Assembly (NCBI RefSeq): GCF_900100175.1
Contig: NZ_FNEM01000009.1
Coordinates: 1 to 64,000, forward strand
DNA: 64,000 nt
From: Ferrimonas sediminum
Lineage (GTDB): Bacteria; Pseudomonadota; Gammaproteobacteria; Enterobacterales; Shewanellaceae
Direction of reading: 5' to 3'
The number at the start of each line of letters is the position of its first letter. The stretch's first letter is position 1. The notes beneath the pieces were generated by a model. It ran no database searches and was not told the origin of the DNA. It saw only the letters and a list, made by a program, of their open reading frames with translations. A program made the translations under genes and the position numbers. Shown here piece by piece: positions 59,974 to 64,000 of the stretch.

Positions 59974-62900
59974 TTACTGGGGCTCGGTTTCCTGAGCGTA
60001 GTTCTGCTGCAGATTTTTCACCAGCATGGCACTCATCAGAGCCCTCAGCGCCATGGGTTTAATCAACTTTCTCAGGTAGCCGAATCCGGCGGCTCGGGCC
60101 TGCTCCTGCAGCGGTACGTCGGTGGTGGCGGTGATCAGTATTCCGGGCAGTGGCCGCCGGGCCCGACGCTGCAGCTCGGTCATCAGGGTCAGGCCATCCT
60201 CGCCGTTGTCCAGCTGATAGTCCACCAGCATGATGTCGATGTCGTACTGGCGGCTGGCCACCAGTTGCAGCGCCTGTTGTGGGCTCCGGGCGGCAAGGGC
60301 GAGGCAGTCCCAGCTCTCCAGCAGCTCCACCATGCCTGCCAGCACGCTGGGGTCGTTATCGACACAGAGCACCTTGATGCCGTGCAGGGTGACGGTATCG
60401 GTGCTCACCGCGTTCACTTGTGGGCGGCTGGGGGCCGGAGTGACCGCCAGGGAGAAGGCGCAACCGTGGCCGGGACGGCTGTGCAGGGTCAGGGTGTGGC
60501 CCATCAGATCCGACAGGCTTTTGGCGATGCTCAGTCCCAGTCCCAGGCCATTGGGCCCCAGCCCCTGGCTGTTTTCCAGTCGGGTGAACTGCTCAAACAC
60601 CCATTGCTGTTTGTCTTCGGGAATGCCGGGGCCGGTGTCCAGTACCTGAATCTCCAGCTGTTCGCCGTGGCGACAGCCCAGCAGCACCTTGCCACCGTGG
60701 GCGTAGCGAAAGGCGTTGCTGAGCAGGTTTTGCAGGACTCGGCGCAGCAGTTGACGGTCGCTGCGAATCCAGGCTTTGCAGTTCACCATTCGTAGCGTTA
60801 CCTGATGTTGTTCGGCGATGGCGGCAAATTCGCCATGCAGGCAATCCAGCAACTCCTGCAGTGGGAAGGGTTCCATCTTCGGCACCACGGTGCCGCTGTC
60901 GATGCGGGAGACCTCATTGAGATCCAGCAGCAGGTCATTGGCCACCTTGAGGGAGTGGTCAATCTGCTGCAACTTGCCACGGGTTCGTTCCGGTAACTGG
61001 CTGTCTTCCATTAAGGTGGAGGAGAACAGCCGTGCAGCCGACAACGGTTGCAGCAGGTCGTGGCTGCAGGCCTTCAGGTACTGGCTCTTTTTGTGGTGGG
61101 CCAGCTCCGCCTGCTCGCGGGCGCTGGCCAGCTTGGCATTGGATCGGGCCAGTTGCTCGTTGGCCATCGCCAGCTTGTTGGTGCGCTCCGACACCAGTGA
61201 TTCCAGGTCCAGGTTCTTTTCGGTCAGCAGTGCTTCGGCCTGCCGGTAGACGGTGATGTCGGAGAACAGCATCACAAAGCCGCCGCCGGGCATGGGGTTG
61301 CCTTCGATGCGAATCACGGTGCCGTCCGGCAGTTGTCGCTCGGAGCTGTGACGGCTGCCCTGGCGTAGGAATTTCAGTCGCTTGTCTACCTGCTGGCGCA
61401 CCACTGCGGCATCGTCGATGCTCTGGCTGAGGTTGTATTCAATCAGATCCGCCACCGGACAGCCGGGATAGATCAGCGCCTTGGGGTATTGGAACAGGCT
61501 CAGGTAGCGGTCGTTCCAGGCCACCAGCTTGAGGTTGTGATCGGTGACCGAGATCCCTTCGGAGGCGTTTTCGATGGCGCGCCGGAGTACCTCCTGGCTT
61601 TCGGCGTTGCGCTGGCTGGTGGCTTCCGCCATCAACTGTGCCACTTCGTTGAGGGCGATGTCCCGTCCCTGCAGGGCGCAGGAGATCACCAGCCGCGCCG
61701 AGGCCGACCCCATCACCGTTGCCAGCAGGTTTTCGGTATACAGCACCAGGCCCGGATTGCTGCTGGCCTTGCGGGAGTCGCTGAGGGGGTGCTGGCTGAA
61801 GTAGCGCTCGAACCCCTGGCGGGCTTTGTCATCGCCGATAAACCTCGCGGCCAGCAGCTGCAGCTCTCTGGGATCAATCTTGCCCGGGTTCAGCGGGCTG
61901 CGGTCGTGAATGCCGGGGCGTTCAAAAAAGTGCTCCAGCTGCATCTGCTCTTTCACCGTCTGGCGGCTGAGCAGGGACACCACCACGATCAGGGCGATGT
62001 TGATGCCCAGCCCCATCAGGGTGGCCATGGTGGTGATGGAGTAGTCGATGCCCGCCAGAGGGTGCGGATACACTCCCAACTGAGGCAGCATATTGAAACC
62101 CAGCCAGATGGCAAAGCCACTGCTGATCCCGGCCATCACGCCGCTCAGGCTGACTTTGCGCCAGAAAAAGGCCGCGAACAGCGGTGGGCCGATCTGGGCG
62201 ATGGCACCAAAGGCCACCTCCCCCAGCGACGCCAGGGTGTGGGGCGGAGCCACCAGAAACATGGTGTAGCTGAGGGCAATCACCAGCACCACCAGCAGCT
62301 TACGCACCATCAGCAGCCGGGCGCGAAACCGCAGAAAGTCGGTGTTTTCCACATCGCTGCGGCGGAACAGGGTCGGGAACACCACTTCGTTGCTGAGCAT
62401 GGTGCTCAGGGCGATGGTGGAGATGATCACCATGGCGCTGGCGGCGGAGATGGCGCCTAAGAAGCTCAGCAGGCTGAGCCAGGACTGGCCGTGGTAGGCA
62501 GGCAGAAACAGCACATAGGAGTCCCGCTGCAGCGAGTCGCCGTACAACAGGCTGCCTGCCTGACCCAGCGGGGCGGCGAAGAACGCAAACACCAGCACAT
62601 AGAGGGGAAACATCCAGCGACTCCAGCGGGTGTGGTCGATGTCTTTGAGCTCCGCCATGGTGACCTGGAACTGGCGCGGCAGGCACAGGAATGCGCACAG
62701 CACGATCACCGTCAACCCGATCAATGACACCAGCTGGCTGCCGTCAAACTCAAACGCCTCGGGCATCGCCTGTACTGACTGTTGCCAAATCTGCCCCGGG
62801 GAGTCGAAAGCCACGTAGGAGACAAACAGGCCGACAATCAGGAAGGCCACCAGCTTGATGAAAGACTCAAAGGCGATGGCCACCATCACCCCGGGGTGGC

Positions 62901-63441
62901 GTTCGGTCACGTCGATGGCGCGGACCCCGAAGATGATGGTAAAACCCGCCAGCACGGTACTGACCACCAGTCCCAGTTGCCACGAGGCCAGGGTCTGGGT
63001 TTGACGCAGGATTTCGTAGGAGTTGATGATCGCCTTTAGCTGCAGGGCGATGTAGGGCAGGGTGCCGATAAGGGCCACCAGGGTCACCAGTACCGCCAGG
63101 CGCTGCGATTTGCCGAAACGGGCCGCCAGCAGATCGGCAATGGAGGTGATGTTAAGGCGCAGGCTGACTCGAATCAGCCGCTGAATGAAGGGCCAGCCAA
63201 ACACAAACAGCAGGATGGGGGCGAGGTACACCGGCAGGTAGGAGAAGTCCCCCACCGAGGCCTGACCGGCGGTGCCCAAAAAGCCCCAGGAGGTGCAGTA
63301 CACGCCCAGAGACAGGGCGTAGATCAGCCGCTGTTGCCGTGCCACCAGTCGATGCCGGTAGCGATCCCCCATAAAGGCGATAAAAAACAGCAGGCCGATG
63401 TAGCCCACGCTGATCACCACCAGCAGCCAGTTTGGAAACAT
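59974..63441 (-). CDS. crbS: CrbS/MxtR-like symporter-type hybrid sensor kinase
   Basis: The 1155-residue protein joins a sodium:solute symporter-like region of about 13 helices (roughly 1-500), a linker, a PAS domain (VTDHNLKLVAWNDRYLSLFQYPKALI), a histidine kinase (SHDLLQPLSAARL, His about 795; LLSNAFRYAHGG; DTGPGIPEDKQQWVFEQF) and a C-terminal receiver (LVDYQLDNGEDG, Asp about 1074). This architecture is that of CrbS/MxtR/CbrA sensors, and CrbS governs acetate switching through CrbR. The start at 63441 follows GGGGAAAGGA; an ATG 21 bases upstream is weaker. The matching regulator gene is 3.5 kb away, and a porin gene is divergent. Confidence 0.87.
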   Translation of the reverse strand: MFPNWLLVVISVGYIGLLFFIAFMGDRYRHRLVARQQRLIYALSLGVYCTSWGFLGTAGQASVGDFSYLPVYLAPILLFVFGWPFIQRLIRVSLRLNITSIADLLAARFGKSQRLAVLVTLVALIGTLPYIALQLKAIINSYEILRQTQTLASWQLGLVVSTVLAGFTIIFGVRAIDVTERHPGVMVAIAFESFIKLVAFLIVGLFVSYVAFDSPGQIWQQSVQAMPEAFEFDGSQLVSLIGLTVIVLCAFLCLPRQFQVTMAELKDIDHTRWSRWMFPLYVLVFAFFAAPLGQAGSLLYGDSLQRDSYVLFLPAYHGQSWLSLLSFLGAISAASAMVIISTIALSTMLSNEVVFPTLFRRSDVENTDFLRFRARLLMVRKLLVVLVIALSYTMFLVAPPHTLASLGEVAFGAIAQIGPPLFAAFFWRKVSLSGVMAGISSGFAIWLGFNMLPQLGVYPHPLAGIDYSITTMATLMGLGINIALIVVVSLLSRQTVKEQMQLEHFFERPGIHDRSPLNPGKIDPRELQLLAARFIGDDKARQGFERYFSQHPLSDSRKASSNPGLVLYTENLLATVMGSASARLVISCALQGRDIALNEVAQLMAEATSQRNAESQEVLRRAIENASEGISVTDHNLKLVAWNDRYLSLFQYPKALIYPGCPVADLIEYNLSQSIDDAAVVRQQVDKRLKFLRQGSRHSSERQLPDGTVIRIEGNPMPGGGFVMLFSDITVYRQAEALLTEKNLDLESLVSERTNKLAMANEQLARSNAKLASAREQAELAHHKKSQYLKACSHDLLQPLSAARLFSSTLMEDSQLPERTRGKLQQIDHSLKVANDLLLDLNEVSRIDSGTVVPKMEPFPLQELLDCLHGEFAAIAEQHQVTLRMVNCKAWIRSDRQLLRRVLQNLLSNAFRYAHGGKVLLGCRHGEQLEIQVLDTGPGIPEDKQQWVFEQFTRLENSQGLGPNGLGLGLSIAKSLSDLMGHTLTLHSRPGHGCAFSLAVTPAPSRPQVNAVSTDTVTLHGIKVLCVDNDPSVLAGMVELLESWDCLALAARSPQQALQLVASRQYDIDIMLVDYQLDNGEDGLTLMTELQRRARRPLPGILITATTDVPLQEQARAAGFGYLRKLIKPMALRALMSAMLVKNLQQNYAQETEPQ

Positions 63442-63550
63442 GCGTCCTTTCCCCAAGTTCATGCTTTGGTGTCGGCCAACTCCCTGGGCCGACTTTATTC
63501 TGTAACCAGTAATACCACAGATTGGTGGACACACCGGCATGGATGCCCCT

Positions 63551-63562
63551 CGACTTAAGTCG
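63551..63562. promoter_or_regulatory. 12-bp palindrome between crbS-like and porin genes
   Basis: CGACTTAAGTCG is perfectly self-complementary and central in the 222-base divergent promoter region. It may be an operator for one or both genes. Confidence 0.35.
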
Positions 63563-63663
63563 TAAGACCTGCGTATTAAGACGGATTCACTAATACCTAT
63601 TCCCAATTGTGACTGCGCCGGCTTTTCCCGATGTTGAGGGCACTACTTAACAGGGGACTTACC

Positions 63664-64000
63664 ATGCTCGCTTCACACGCTAAATCATTTGCTCTCGCCG
63701 GATCTCTGCTGGCGTTTTCCGGCTCGGCACTGTCCGGCTACGAGTTCGACCTCGGCAATGACAACAAGCTGATCTTCGGCGGTTACATCAAGGTTGATGC
63801 CCGTTACGTCGACGGCGACGTGGCCTACAAGGATTTCTGGACCGGCGGTGGTACTCCTCTGGAGGAGAGCGCCTCGCAGTTTCGCATCTTCGCCAACGAA
63901 ACCCGCTTCAACACCAAGTACATCCACGGCGATGTGACCGGCTTTATCGAGATGGACTTTTTCGGTAGCGGTGGCAACCAGGTGGTGTCCAACTCCACCA
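63664..64000 (+). CDS. DcaP-like outer-membrane porin, partial
   Basis: The frame runs off the window end; 112 residues are seen. It has a signal peptide (cleavage near ALS), then LIFGGYIKVDARYVDGD, FRIFANETRFNTKYIHGD and GFIEMDFFGSGG. This agrees with the start of DcaP-type trimeric porins, which pass organic acids through the outer membrane. The ATG follows a GGGGAC ribosome site. Its place beside a CrbS-like acetate-type sensor makes organic-acid uptake plausible. Confidence 0.75.
   Translation, partial: MLASHAKSFALAGSLLAFSGSALSGYEFDLGNDNKLIFGGYIKVDARYVDGDVAYKDFWTGGGTPLEESASQFRIFANETRFNTKYIHGDVTGFIEMDFFGSGGNQVVSNST

Overview
The window reads as chromosomal DNA of a marine, metal- and anaerobe-adapted gammaproteobacterium close to Shewanella, most likely Ferrimonas. 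This is an inference from gene content: GlyGly-CTERM (rhombosortase-type) nucleases, DUF2986 and YoaH small proteins, multihaem c-type cytochromes with a separate periplasmic flavoprotein, a tetrathionate reductase-like enzyme, a fused formate dehydrogenase, and a TonB-rich periphery. The DNA is GC-rich and densely coded. I saw no tRNA, rRNA, CRISPR array, insertion sequence or prophage.

Layout. (1) 1-11.2 kb: an extracellular nucleic-acid scavenging region on the minus strand (porin, ExeM-type nuclease, lamin-tail/endonuclease I protein, UshA 5'-nucleotidase) facing YoaH and ribokinase on the plus strand. (2) 11.2-18.2 kb: a translationally coupled hydrolase/NatA/NatB operon, a RegB/RegA-type redox two-component pair and two membrane proteins. 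(3) 18.4-25.1 kb: a tetrahaem lipoprotein with a large unrecognised N-terminal part, a LuxR-type regulator, a Lon paralogue, and a divergent LysR/DoxX pair. (4) 25.3-31.8 kb: a 1381-residue formate dehydrogenase with fused NAD(P)H-type flavin module behind a structured leader, then an L,D-transpeptidase convergent with Lpp, SixA, and a small Cys-tailed protein. (5) 32-40.6 kb: a NikR-like regulator lacking most nickel ligands, divergent from a BtuFCD-like importer, TonB receptor and degenerate PIG-L protein, followed by a probably Fur-controlled siderophore receptor. (6) 40.8-47.7 kb: TtrAB-like reductase without a TtrC anchor, two unknown small genes, a methyltransferase and the wreck of an AlkB gene. 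(7) 47.7-55.4 kb: an RND pump with its adaptor, then an NspS/MbaA-like polyamine/c-di-GMP pair. (8) 55.8-64 kb: CrbR- and CrbS-like regulators separated by a tetrahaem cytochrome/flavoprotein reductase and a CPA1 antiporter, then a partial DcaP-like porin.

Together the genes suggest a cell that harvests DNA, polyamines, metal chelates and probably acetate from its surroundings, and that respires alternative acceptors through periplasmic molybdenum, flavin and haem enzymes under redox and CRP/FNR-type control. The strongest candidates for something undescribed are the NikR-variant/Btu-like/PIG-L-like locus (32.0-37.8 kb) and the tetrahaem lipoprotein (18.4-20.3 kb). All similarity statements come from motifs read by eye; no database search was run.
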